From assembly GCF_000472925.1 (NCBI RefSeq), contig NZ_KI421479.1:299719-363718 (forward strand): 64,000 nucleotides of DNA, written 5' to 3'. Made by a program: the position numbers and the translations under genes. Below the pieces are notes generated by a model, which was given only the letters and a program-made list of their open reading frames with translations, made no database searches and was not told the origin of the DNA. Shown one piece after another: positions 25,860 through 33,313 of this stretch. Position 1 is the first letter of the stretch. The number at the start of each line of letters is the position of its first letter. Origin of the DNA: Bradyrhizobium sp. Ec3.3 (GTDB taxonomy: Bacteria > Pseudomonadota > Alphaproteobacteria > Rhizobiales > Xanthobacteraceae).

Positions 25860-26765
25860 TCAATCTTCGATCGTCTCCGCGGCGACCAATTCGCTTGCGA
25901 TTTTCACCAGTGCCGACAGCAACGGGTTCTCGTCCTCGCGCCGCCAGACCATGAAGAGCTCGACCGGAACGCGCGTGCGCAGTTTGAGCGGCCGCAGGCG
26001 CACGTCGGAGATCTTCAGGCTCGCCGCCGCCGCCGGCACGATGGCAAGCCCGAGCCCGGCCCGCACCATGGCGAGGATCGAGTGGATCTGGCTCAAATGC
26101 TGGACATAGCGCGGCAGCACGTCGGCGCGGGTGAAGAGCGCGACCAGCAGGTCGTGGAAGTAGCGGCTCTCATAGGGCGAATACATCACGAAGGGCTGGT
26201 CGTCGAAATCCTTGATGGTCACCGACTCGGCGCTCGCCAGCGGATGCTTCTTGGGGATCGCCGCGAGCAGGGGCTCGGCGACGACACGGCGGCTGGCAAG
26301 CTCCGGCCGCGCGATCGGCGGCCGCAACAGTCCGGCATCGATCTGGCCGGAGGCGAGCGCCTCGAACTGGTCGCCGGAGACCATCTCCTTCAGCGAGAAA
26401 TCGACCTCGGGCAGTCTGGCGCGGCAGGCGGCGACGAGCTCGGGCAGGAAGCCGTAAGCGGCCGCGGCCGTGAAACCGATCTTCAGCGAGCCGGTCTTGC
26501 CGAGCGCGATGCGGCGGGCGACCTGCGAGGCGCTCTCCGCGAGCTTCAGGATGCGCCGCGCCTCCGGCAGGAAGCTGCGTCCGGCCGGCGTCAGGCGAAC
26601 CGAGCGGCTGGTGCGCTCCAGCAGCGGCGCGTCGATGATGTGCTCGAGCACCTGGATTTGCCGGGACAGCGGTGGTTGGGTCATGTTGAGTCGCGCGGCG
26701 GCGCGGCCGAAATGCAATTCCTCCGCCACGGTGACGAAGCAGCGGAGCTGGTTGAGGTCGAACAT
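25860..26765 (-). CDS. LysR-family transcriptional regulator of the aldarate locus
   Basis: A 301-residue regulator. The N-terminal winged helix begins MFDLNQLRCFVTVAEELHFG, with RLNMTQPPLSRQIQVLEH as recognition segment and LERTSRSVRLTPAG in the wing. The remainder is a periplasmic-binding-protein-like effector domain. The start at 26765 has AAGGCAAG upstream; an in-frame ATG 22 codons earlier is unlikely. Its position between transporter and catabolic genes on the same strand suggests it senses an aldarate or pathway intermediate. Confidence 0.92.
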   Translation of the reverse strand: MFDLNQLRCFVTVAEELHFGRAAARLNMTQPPLSRQIQVLEHIIDAPLLERTSRSVRLTPAGRSFLPEARRILKLAESASQVARRIALGKTGSLKIGFTAAAAYGFLPELVAACRARLPEVDFSLKEMVSGDQFEALASGQIDAGLLRPPIARPELASRRVVAEPLLAAIPKKHPLASAESVTIKDFDDQPFVMYSPYESRYFHDLLVALFTRADVLPRYVQHLSQIHSILAMVRAGLGLAIVPAAAASLKISDVRLRPLKLRTRVPVELFMVWRREDENPLLSALVKIASELVAAETIED

Positions 26766-26825
26766 CGATACTTGCCTTAGATGGATAAGGCGTTTCCCCG
26801 GCACTTCTAGCATCGATAACCTCCG

Positions 26826-26855
26826 AAACAAAGACGGCGGCTGTGAAGCCGCCGT
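26826..26855 (-). terminator. Rho-independent terminator of the MFS permease gene
   Basis: On the minus strand ACGGCGGCT and AGCCGCCGT form a 9-bp stem with a four-base loop, followed by CTTTGTTT. It lies just after the MFS stop codon at 26891 and upstream of the LysR gene, so the permease and regulator are probably separate transcription units. Confidence 0.75.
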
Positions 26856-26890
26856 AAGTTGCCTGGTCCGTTCCGGTTTCGCCGGAGCGC

Positions 26891-28231
26891 TCAGGAGGAA
26901 CGCTTAAGCACCACCCGCTGGATCTGGCCGACGACCACGAGATAGGCGAACGCGGCGACCAGCGCGTTGACGCCGACGAAGACGAGGGCGCCGTTGAACG
27001 AGCCGGTTGCGGCCACGATGTAGCCGATCACGATCGGGGTGGTGATCGAGGAGAGGTTGCCAAAAGTGTTGAACAGGCCGCCGGAGACGCCGCCGGCTTC
27101 CTTGGGCGAGGTGTCGGAGACGACTGCCCAGCCGAGCGCGCCGATGCCCTTGCCGAAGAAGGCGAGCGCCATGAAGCCGATCACCAGCGCCTGGCCGTCG
27201 ACATAATTGCAGCCGATGATCGCCATCGACAGCAGCATGCCGCCGACGATCGGGATCTTGCGCGCCATGGTCAGGGAGCCGGTCTTGCGCAGAATCGCGT
27301 CCGAGATGATGCCGCCGAGCACGCCGCCGATGAAGCCGCAGAGCGCCGGCAGCGTCGCCACGAAACCCGCCTGGAGGATCGACAGGCCGCGCTCCTTGAC
27401 GAGGTACACGGGGAACCAGGTCAGGAAGAAATAGGTCAGGGTGTTGATGCAGTACTGGCCGAGATAGACACCGAGCATCATGCGGTTGGAGAGAAGCTGG
27501 CGGATGTGATCCCATTTCGGGCCCGAGTCCGGTGCGCGCTCCTCCTTGGGCGTGTCGAGATCGACCAGCGCGCCGCCTTCCTTGATGTAGTCGAACTCGG
27601 CCTCGTTGATGGAGGGATGCTCCTTGGGGCCATAGATAGTCTTGATCCAGACCAGGCCCATGACGACGCCGAGCGCGCCCATCACGAAGAACACGTAGCG
27701 CCAGCCGTAGTCATGCGCGATCCAGCCCATCAGCGGCGCGAAGATCACGGTCGCGAAATACTGCCCAGAATTGAAGAAGGCCGATGCCGTGCCGCGCTCA
27801 TTGCCCGGGAACCAGGCTGCCACGATGCGGGCGTTGGCGGGGAAGGAGGGCGCCTCCGCAATGCCGACTAGGAAGCGCAGGGCGAACAGCATGGCGACCG
27901 CGGTGCCCGCGCCGAGGAAGCCGACCCAGCCCTGCATCAGCGTGAACAGCGACCAGACGATGATGCTGAAGGCATAGACGATGCGCGAACCGTAGCGGTC
28001 GAGCAGCCAGCCGCCCGGCACCTGCGCGATCACATAGGACCAGCCGAACGCCGAGAAGATGTAGCCCATGGCGACGGGATCGAGATGGAGCTCCTTGGAG
28101 AGCGCGGGTCCGGCGATCGACAGCGTGGCGCGGTCGGCATAGTTGACCGTGGTGACCAGGAACAACATGGTCACGATGAAAAGCCTGACGCGGGACCTCT
28201 TCACGTCCGCCGCGGACACTACTGCGCTCAT
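26891..28231 (-). CDS. MFS permease, anion:cation symporter family (GudP/GarP-like aldarate transporter)
   Basis: A 446-residue permease with ~12 hydrophobic segments. VNYADRATLSIAGPALSKEL, then GYIFSAFGWSYVIAQVPGGW, then LLDRYGSRIVYAFSIIVWSL are hallmarks of the ACS (phthalate/hexuronate/glucarate permease) family. It probably imports glucarate or galactarate with protons. The start ATG at 28231 has GAGGAGG at ideal spacing; the GTG two codons earlier is too close to that site. It is transcribed toward the LysR gene with a terminator between. Confidence 0.9.
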   Translation of the reverse strand: MSAVVSAADVKRSRVRLFIVTMLFLVTTVNYADRATLSIAGPALSKELHLDPVAMGYIFSAFGWSYVIAQVPGGWLLDRYGSRIVYAFSIIVWSLFTLMQGWVGFLGAGTAVAMLFALRFLVGIAEAPSFPANARIVAAWFPGNERGTASAFFNSGQYFATVIFAPLMGWIAHDYGWRYVFFVMGALGVVMGLVWIKTIYGPKEHPSINEAEFDYIKEGGALVDLDTPKEERAPDSGPKWDHIRQLLSNRMMLGVYLGQYCINTLTYFFLTWFPVYLVKERGLSILQAGFVATLPALCGFIGGVLGGIISDAILRKTGSLTMARKIPIVGGMLLSMAIIGCNYVDGQALVIGFMALAFFGKGIGALGWAVVSDTSPKEAGGVSGGLFNTFGNLSSITTPIVIGYIVAATGSFNGALVFVGVNALVAAFAYLVVVGQIQRVVLKRSS

Positions 28232-28311
28232 GCGCACGCCTCCTCAGAATAAATGTTTCCTCAGGGACGACTCCTAGAGGGGCGCGCAGGAAAGTGTCCA
28301 AGTTGAAGGGA

Positions 28312-28325
28312 GTATCGATTGATAC
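28312..28325. promoter_or_regulatory. Candidate operator GTATC-GATT-GATAC upstream of the aldarate permease
   Basis: A perfect 5-bp inverted repeat around GATT, 81 bp upstream of the permease start codon. The core TATCGAT recurs at the LysR gene as CATCGATA at 26763-26770 and 26811-26818. A related TATCGAAT lies before kdgD. It may be the binding site of the LysR regulator; inferred from repetition only. Confidence 0.35.
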
Positions 28326-28390
28326 CGTTTTTGGATTGATGGAACGGCTGGGGGGCTGATGCGGCGGACGCCATCGCCCCGCACTCTACA

Positions 28391-28480
28391 GTCGTCCTGG
28401 CGAAAGCCAGGACGACTCGGGGAGGCGACTTCGCAAAGCAATCCAGCGTCTTCCCGCGGAGACGGTCCCGATTGCTCCGC
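28391..28480. repeat. Two adjacent palindromic repeats (hairpin plus decayed family A copy)
   Basis: 28391-28416 is a perfect 11-bp hairpin (GTCGTCCTGGC-GAAA-GCCAGGACGAC). It is followed at ~28430-28480 by CAAAGCAATCCAGCG ... CCGCGGAG ... GATTGCTCCGC, a degraded copy of the family A palindrome at 411 and 17073. They lie between the aldarate permease and the AraC gene end and may help terminate the AraC transcript. Confidence 0.6.
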
Positions 28481-28483
28481 CGT

Positions 28484-29440
28484 TCACTCCCCCGGCAGCG
28501 GCGTCCTGCGCGGCGGGATGCCGAAGCGCTTCTTGTAGCTGACGGAGAAATGCGACTGGCTGGCGAAGCCGCAGCGCCAGGCGACCTCGCCGAGGTTGGT
28601 CGTGCCCTTCTGGCCGCTCGCGACGATGAGCAGATGGGCCTGCTGGAGCCGCTCCTCCAGCAGGACCTGTCCGAAGGTCGTGCCGTGATACTGGAAGATC
28701 TTGTGCAGGTAGCGGACCGAGATGCGGTGATCGAGAGCGGCGCGCTCGGGCGTCAGGGCGTGATCGGCGAGGTTGCGACGGACATAGGCTCCGATGCGGT
28801 TGAACAGCGAGGTGCCGAGCGTCTCCCGGATCAGCGCCCCGTTGTCGCGCTGATCGCGGCATTCGATCATCAGGCAGAGCATGTCGATGATGCAGTCCTC
28901 GATCCGCGCGCTGTGCTCGGAGGGCTGCATCTTCAACACCTGCTCGCCGAGCGTGGTGATGGCGGGCACCAGCAGCGGATTGGTGAAGTCGGCGGTCGCG
29001 CAGAGATCGTCGATGCCGGCGACACGGCCCGAGAGACGCTCGCGATCGATCTTGATGGTGATGTTCTCCGACGCGTCAGGCACATCGATCACGTAAGCCT
29101 CCGCCGCGTTCACGAGGAAGACACTGCCCGGCATCACCAGCCCCTCGCGGCCGCGCTGCTGGAAGCGCATGGCGTGGCGGGTCGGAAACAGGAAGACGAA
29201 ATCCTCGGTCTTGTCTGCCTTGGCCGCCTCCTTGCGCCGGATCACGCGCTGCGCGTCGGCGCGAAAATTGGAGACGCCCATGATGTCCGACTGCCAGTCG
29301 ATCAACTCGCCGCGCAGCCGGTCGGTGTGGGCCGACTTGATGTCGAGCCGGTAGTAGACTTCGGCCATGGCCTGCCGCCAGGCCTCGATGCTTCCCTGTC
29401 CGTCAATTCCGGCAGTCGAATATGAGTTGCTCTGCGTCAT
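28484..29440 (-). CDS. AraC-family transcriptional regulator
   Basis: A 318-residue regulator. The N-terminal ~200 residues are an AraC-binding-like sensor domain (VFLFPTRHAMRFQQRGREGL, GSVFLVNAAEAYVIDVPDAS). Two helix-turn-helix motifs follow at the C-terminus (ISVRYLHKIFQYHGTTFGQV and VAWRCGFASQSHFSVSYKKR). It is divergent from the amide-type ABC transporter/formamidase operon (217 bp gap) and is the obvious candidate regulator. The start is the ATG at 29440; a GTG seven codons earlier is possible. Confidence 0.88.
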   Translation of the reverse strand: MTQSNSYSTAGIDGQGSIEAWRQAMAEVYYRLDIKSAHTDRLRGELIDWQSDIMGVSNFRADAQRVIRRKEAAKADKTEDFVFLFPTRHAMRFQQRGREGLVMPGSVFLVNAAEAYVIDVPDASENITIKIDRERLSGRVAGIDDLCATADFTNPLLVPAITTLGEQVLKMQPSEHSARIEDCIIDMLCLMIECRDQRDNGALIRETLGTSLFNRIGAYVRRNLADHALTPERAALDHRISVRYLHKIFQYHGTTFGQVLLEERLQQAHLLIVASGQKGTTNLGEVAWRCGFASQSHFSVSYKKRFGIPPRRTPLPGE

Positions 29441-29657
29441 GGCGCTCAGCTCAGGGTTCACTCGCGGACATGCGGTTCAAAAGGCATTCAAGAAGTGTAC
29501 CAGCGGCGCAGGCGTTCTCCCAAATACCACCGGTTGCAGGCGTGCGCTCTGGCAAAAAACACAGTGCGCCCAACGAAAAGACGATGGCGTCGCTTCAGAC
29601 CTAGCTTGGCCCCGCATTGCAGATCGGCCTCATGGCCGAAGCAGGAGGGGGTTCTCA

Positions 29658-30953
29658 ATGACCACGAAATTCACGCGCAGGCGCGTTTTGACGGCGGTAC
29701 CGGCCGCCGCTGCGGCTGCGGCGCTTCCAGCTCCGTACATCTCCGGTGCGACCAGGGCCGCCTCGAACGATCCGATCCTGATCGGCGTGCCGACGGCCCA
29801 GACCGCCCAGGCCGGCGTTGCCGACCACCAAGACTATCTCAACGGCACGACGCTCGCCATCGAGGAGATCAATGCCGCCGGCGGTGTGCTCGGGCGGCAG
29901 CTCAAGACCGTCGTCGTCGACATCGATCCGCTGTCGCCGGAGAGCGGACAGGTCGCGGTGAACAAGCTGATCGACGCCAAAGTGCATGCGATGTCCTGCG
30001 CCTTCGTGTTCACGCCGGTGCCGGTCGCCGACGTCTCGGCGCGCTACAAGGCGCCGTTCCTCTGGGGCCTGACGCAGCGCAACTTCACCGACATTCTCAG
30101 CAAGAGCGGCGACAAATACTCCCACATCTTCCAAACCGACCCGTCGGAAGTGCACTACGGCTACACGTTTCCGATCTTCCTGAAGGCGATGCGCGACCAG
30201 GGCGTGTGGAAGCCGATCAACAACGGCGTCCATATCGTGCAGGAGCAGATCGCCTACAACCAGACCATTTCCAAGGCGTTGCAGGCTGCGCTCCCCAAGA
30301 GCGAGTTCAAGCTCGCAGGGGTCACCGACATCCAGTATCCGGTGCAGGATTGGGGCTCGGTGATCCAGGAGATCAAGAAGGTCGGTGCGGGCGCGGTGAT
30401 GATCGACCACTGGGTCGCCGCCGAATATGCCGCCTTCGTCAAGCAGTACAGCGCCGATCCACTCAAGGGTACGCTCGTCTACTTGCAATACGGGCCCTCG
30501 CAGCCGGAATTTCTCGAGCTGTCGGGCCCTGCCGCGGAAGGCTTCGTCTGGAGCACCGTGCTCGGCGTCTATGCCGACGATAAGGGCAAGGAATTCCGCG
30601 CCAAATACAAGAAGCGTTTCCCGGGCATCATGGGGCTTTGCTACACGGGCAACGGCTACGACGTGACCTACTACCTCAAGGCCGCGTGGGAAGCGGTTGG
30701 CGATCCCTCCAACTTCAAGGGGGTGTGCGACTGGGTGCGCAAGACGCCGTATCGCGGCGTGTGCGGCTACATGAGCATGAACAATGCGCTCCAGGAGTGC
30801 GCGCATTACCCCGACACGGGCGATGCGTTCGGCGCCAAGGAGCTGGAGCAGGGCATGGCCCAGCTCTTCTTCCAGGTGCAGAACAACGAGCACAAGATCG
30901 TCTATCCGGATGTCCTGCGCGAGAGCGCGCTGCGCAAGGCGCCGTGGTGGTGA
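29658..30953 (+). CDS. ABC transporter substrate-binding protein (branched-chain/urea-amide type)
   Basis: A 431-residue periplasmic binding protein of the Peripla_BP_6 (LivJ/UrtA/FmdD-like) family. The N-terminus TKFTRRRVLTAVPAAAAAAA is a twin-arginine-like signal. The mature part begins near SNDPILIGVPTAQTAQAGVA, and TTLAIEEINAAGGVLGRQLK is the family hallmark. The ATG at 29658 has AGGAGGGGG upstream. It starts a six-gene operon (one-base gap to the next gene). The dimethylformamidase-like genes at its end suggest the ligand is an amide rather than an amino acid; this is inference. Confidence 0.92.
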   Translation: MTTKFTRRRVLTAVPAAAAAAALPAPYISGATRAASNDPILIGVPTAQTAQAGVADHQDYLNGTTLAIEEINAAGGVLGRQLKTVVVDIDPLSPESGQVAVNKLIDAKVHAMSCAFVFTPVPVADVSARYKAPFLWGLTQRNFTDILSKSGDKYSHIFQTDPSEVHYGYTFPIFLKAMRDQGVWKPINNGVHIVQEQIAYNQTISKALQAALPKSEFKLAGVTDIQYPVQDWGSVIQEIKKVGAGAVMIDHWVAAEYAAFVKQYSADPLKGTLVYLQYGPSQPEFLELSGPAAEGFVWSTVLGVYADDKGKEFRAKYKKRFPGIMGLCYTGNGYDVTYYLKAAWEAVGDPSNFKGVCDWVRKTPYRGVCGYMSMNNALQECAHYPDTGDAFGAKELEQGMAQLFFQVQNNEHKIVYPDVLRESALRKAPWW

Positions 30954-30954
30954 C

Positions 30955-31704
30955 GTGCACGGCACGATAGAGTCCTCACCGCTCTTTGCCTGCCGCGACA
31001 TCACGCTCGATCTCGGTGGCCGCGCGATCCTGCACGGCATCTCGCTCGTGGTCGAGCCGGGCGAGGTGCTCGGCATCATCGGCCCGAATGGCGCCGGCAA
31101 GACCAGCCTGTTCGAGGTGCTGTCGGGCCGCATGCCGGCGAAATCCGGCTCCGTGCATTACGACGGAAAGGACATCACGGCCTTGCCGCTGCACCAGCGC
31201 GCGCGGCTCGGCATCGGTCGCACCTATCAGACGCCGGTCGTGCCGGAGGGCATGACGGTCGCCCAGGTGCTCAAAGCCGCGCGGCAGGCCTACCGGCCCT
31301 ACCTGACGCCGGATGATTCCGAATGGGGCGCAGGCCTCGTCGCGTTTCACGTGCCGGGGAGCACGATGGCCGATCAGTTGGAAACACTGAACCGGCGCAA
31401 GCTGCTGATGACCTGTCTCTTGATGCGGCGGCCGAAGATCCTGCTGATGGACGAGCCGGCCGCGGGCCTGATCAATTCGGAGATCGACGAATTCGACGAG
31501 ATCATGCGCGTGCTGGCGAAGGAGCTCAATATCGCGATCGTCTTGATCGAGCATCGCATGGAGTTGCTCGACACGATCGCCGATCGCGTGATGGTGCTCG
31601 ATGCCGGCGAGATGATCGCGGAAGGGCGGCTCGACCAGATCCTCGTCGATCCCCGCGTGAAGGCCGCCTATTTCGAATTCGAGGGCGGCGAGGGCGTGCA
31701 CTGA
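30955..31704 (+). CDS. LivG-like ABC ATPase with degenerate signature motif
   Basis: A 249-residue ATPase starting at GTG 30955, one base after the previous stop codon. Walker A is GPNGAGKTS, the Q-loop is GRTYQTPVVPEGMTV, Walker B is ILLMDEPAAGL, and the H-loop histidine is in IVLIEHRME. The usual LSxGQ(R)R signature is replaced by LETLNRRKL, so the canonical Ser-Gly-Gly is absent. The paired ATPase LivF has a normal LSGGERR, so one of the two composite ATP sites may be weakened. The gene overlaps the next by one base (TGATG). Confidence 0.9.
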   Translation: MHGTIESSPLFACRDITLDLGGRAILHGISLVVEPGEVLGIIGPNGAGKTSLFEVLSGRMPAKSGSVHYDGKDITALPLHQRARLGIGRTYQTPVVPEGMTVAQVLKAARQAYRPYLTPDDSEWGAGLVAFHVPGSTMADQLETLNRRKLLMTCLLMRRPKILLMDEPAAGLINSEIDEFDEIMRVLAKELNIAIVLIEHRMELLDTIADRVMVLDAGEMIAEGRLDQILVDPRVKAAYFEFEGGEGVH

Positions 31705-32432
31705 TGAGCGATGTCGCACGAGATGCCGTGCTCGACGTGCGCGGGCTCTCCGCCGGCTGGGGGCCGCTGAGGGTGATCCACGACCTCGATCTCACCGTGT
31801 TCGCGGGCGAGCGCATCGGGCTCGTCGGCCTCAACGGCCACGGCAAGTCGACGCTGTTCCAGGCGATCGCGGGGCTCACTGGCTGGCAGCGCGGGTCGAT
31901 CCAGCTCAACGGGTTCGAGGTTGGCCGCACGCGCAGCCAGGGGCCCGGTCGCTACACCCATCAGATCGTAAGGCGCGGGCTCGCGTTGATTCCGCAGGGC
32001 GACGAGATTTTTCACGGGCTCACGGTCGAGGAGCATCTCGACAGCGGCGCCTATACCAAGGCGGCGTGGAAGGAGCGGGGCGTACGCAAGCAAAAAATCC
32101 TCCAGATCTTTCCGCCGCTCGAGAAGTTGATGAAAATTCCGGTCGGACGTCTGTCCGGCGGCGAACGCCGCATGGTCTCGATCGGCCGTGGCTTGATGGC
32201 AGATGCGGACCTCTTCCTCGTCGACGAGCCGTCGCTGGGGCTTGCGCCGAAAATTGGAAAATCCGTGGTCGATGCGCTGATGGCGGTCGAACTCGGCAAT
32301 TCGGCGATGGTGATCGCCGAGCAAAACCTCGCGCTGCTCGAGGGGCGGGTCGACCGCATCATCGGCATGCATGCCGGCAAGCTGAAGGGTGAAGCCTCGG
32401 CCTCGAAGAGCCTGATGGGAGGTCACCGGTGA
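31704..32432 (+). CDS. LivF-like ABC ATPase
   Basis: A 242-residue second ATPase of the branched-chain-type transporter. Walker A is GLNGHGKST, the signature is RLSGGERRMVSIGRGLM, Walker B is LFLVDEPSLGLAP, and the switch is VIAEQNL. The ATG at 31704 overlaps the previous TGA, and its own TGA overlaps the GTG start of the permease gene. Translation through the operon is therefore tightly coupled. Confidence 0.93.
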   Translation: MSDVARDAVLDVRGLSAGWGPLRVIHDLDLTVFAGERIGLVGLNGHGKSTLFQAIAGLTGWQRGSIQLNGFEVGRTRSQGPGRYTHQIVRRGLALIPQGDEIFHGLTVEEHLDSGAYTKAAWKERGVRKQKILQIFPPLEKLMKIPVGRLSGGERRMVSIGRGLMADADLFLVDEPSLGLAPKIGKSVVDALMAVELGNSAMVIAEQNLALLEGRVDRIIGMHAGKLKGEASASKSLMGGHR

Positions 32433-33310
32433 ACTGGAGCTTTGTACTCTCCAACGCGATCACGCTCGCCTGCATCTATGGCACTCTCGCGATCGGCATC
32501 TCGCTGACCTGGTCGAGCCTCGGCCTCGTCAACATGGCCTTCGGTTTCATCTTCGCCTTCTCCGGCTACGGTGCCTGGCTTGCCAGCGTCAATATCGCGC
32601 CGCAGCCCGCGGTGGTGATGGCCGCCGGCGTCCTCACCGGCGCACTCGGCGGATTGATCGTCTGCCTGCTCGCCTTCATCCCGATCCACGACAAGCCGAA
32701 CTTTCCGCTGCGCGCGCTGATCGCAACGCTCGCCATCAGCCTGATCGGCAACCAGGCGCTGCTCTGGTACTTTGGACCGCGCGCAAAATCACTGCCGCGC
32801 CTATTCGGCAGCTGGAACGCCGACATCTTTGGCGTCGTGGTGACATCGGACAAGCTCGGCGCCTCGCTCTCGGCGGTCGTGCTGCTCACGCTGATCCTGC
32901 TATGGATGCGCTCCAGCCGCCGCGGGCTCGAGATCCGCGCCATGATGATGAACCCGCATGCGGCGTCCATCGTCGGCATCGGCGTGCGGCGCACCGGCTT
33001 CTACGTGATGGCGCTGACCGGCTCGCTCGCGGGCCTTGCCTCGGTGCTGCTGGCGCAGACTTACTACGTGGCGCCGTTCAGCGGCATCACGCCGATGGTG
33101 AAGGGGCTAAGCATCGCCCTCGTCGGCGGTCTCGGCAGCGTACCGGGCGCGGTGATCGGTGCCGTCATCATCGGCCTCAACGAGGCCCTGACCTCGACGC
33201 TGCTCGGCGGCCAGTATGTGCTGATGACGCAGTTCCTGCTCATCATCCTCGTGCTGCTGGTCCGGCCGCGCGGCATCGCGGGCCTGCTCGACAAGGCGCG
33301 GGAGGCCTGA
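32429..33310 (+). CDS. LivH-like ABC permease
   Basis: A 293-residue permease with ~8 hydrophobic segments. The pattern starts ITLACIYGTLAIGISLTWSS, with RRGLEIRAMMMNPHAASIVG as the coupling loop and ALVGGLGSVPGAVIGAVIIG near the end. The start is a GTG overlapping the previous stop (GTGA at 32429-32432). It forms the channel with the LivM-like protein encoded three bases downstream. Confidence 0.93.
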   Translation: MNWSFVLSNAITLACIYGTLAIGISLTWSSLGLVNMAFGFIFAFSGYGAWLASVNIAPQPAVVMAAGVLTGALGGLIVCLLAFIPIHDKPNFPLRALIATLAISLIGNQALLWYFGPRAKSLPRLFGSWNADIFGVVVTSDKLGASLSAVVLLTLILLWMRSSRRGLEIRAMMMNPHAASIVGIGVRRTGFYVMALTGSLAGLASVLLAQTYYVAPFSGITPMVKGLSIALVGGLGSVPGAVIGAVIIGLNEALTSTLLGGQYVLMTQFLLIILVLLVRPRGIAGLLDKAREA

Positions 33311-33313
33311 TCG

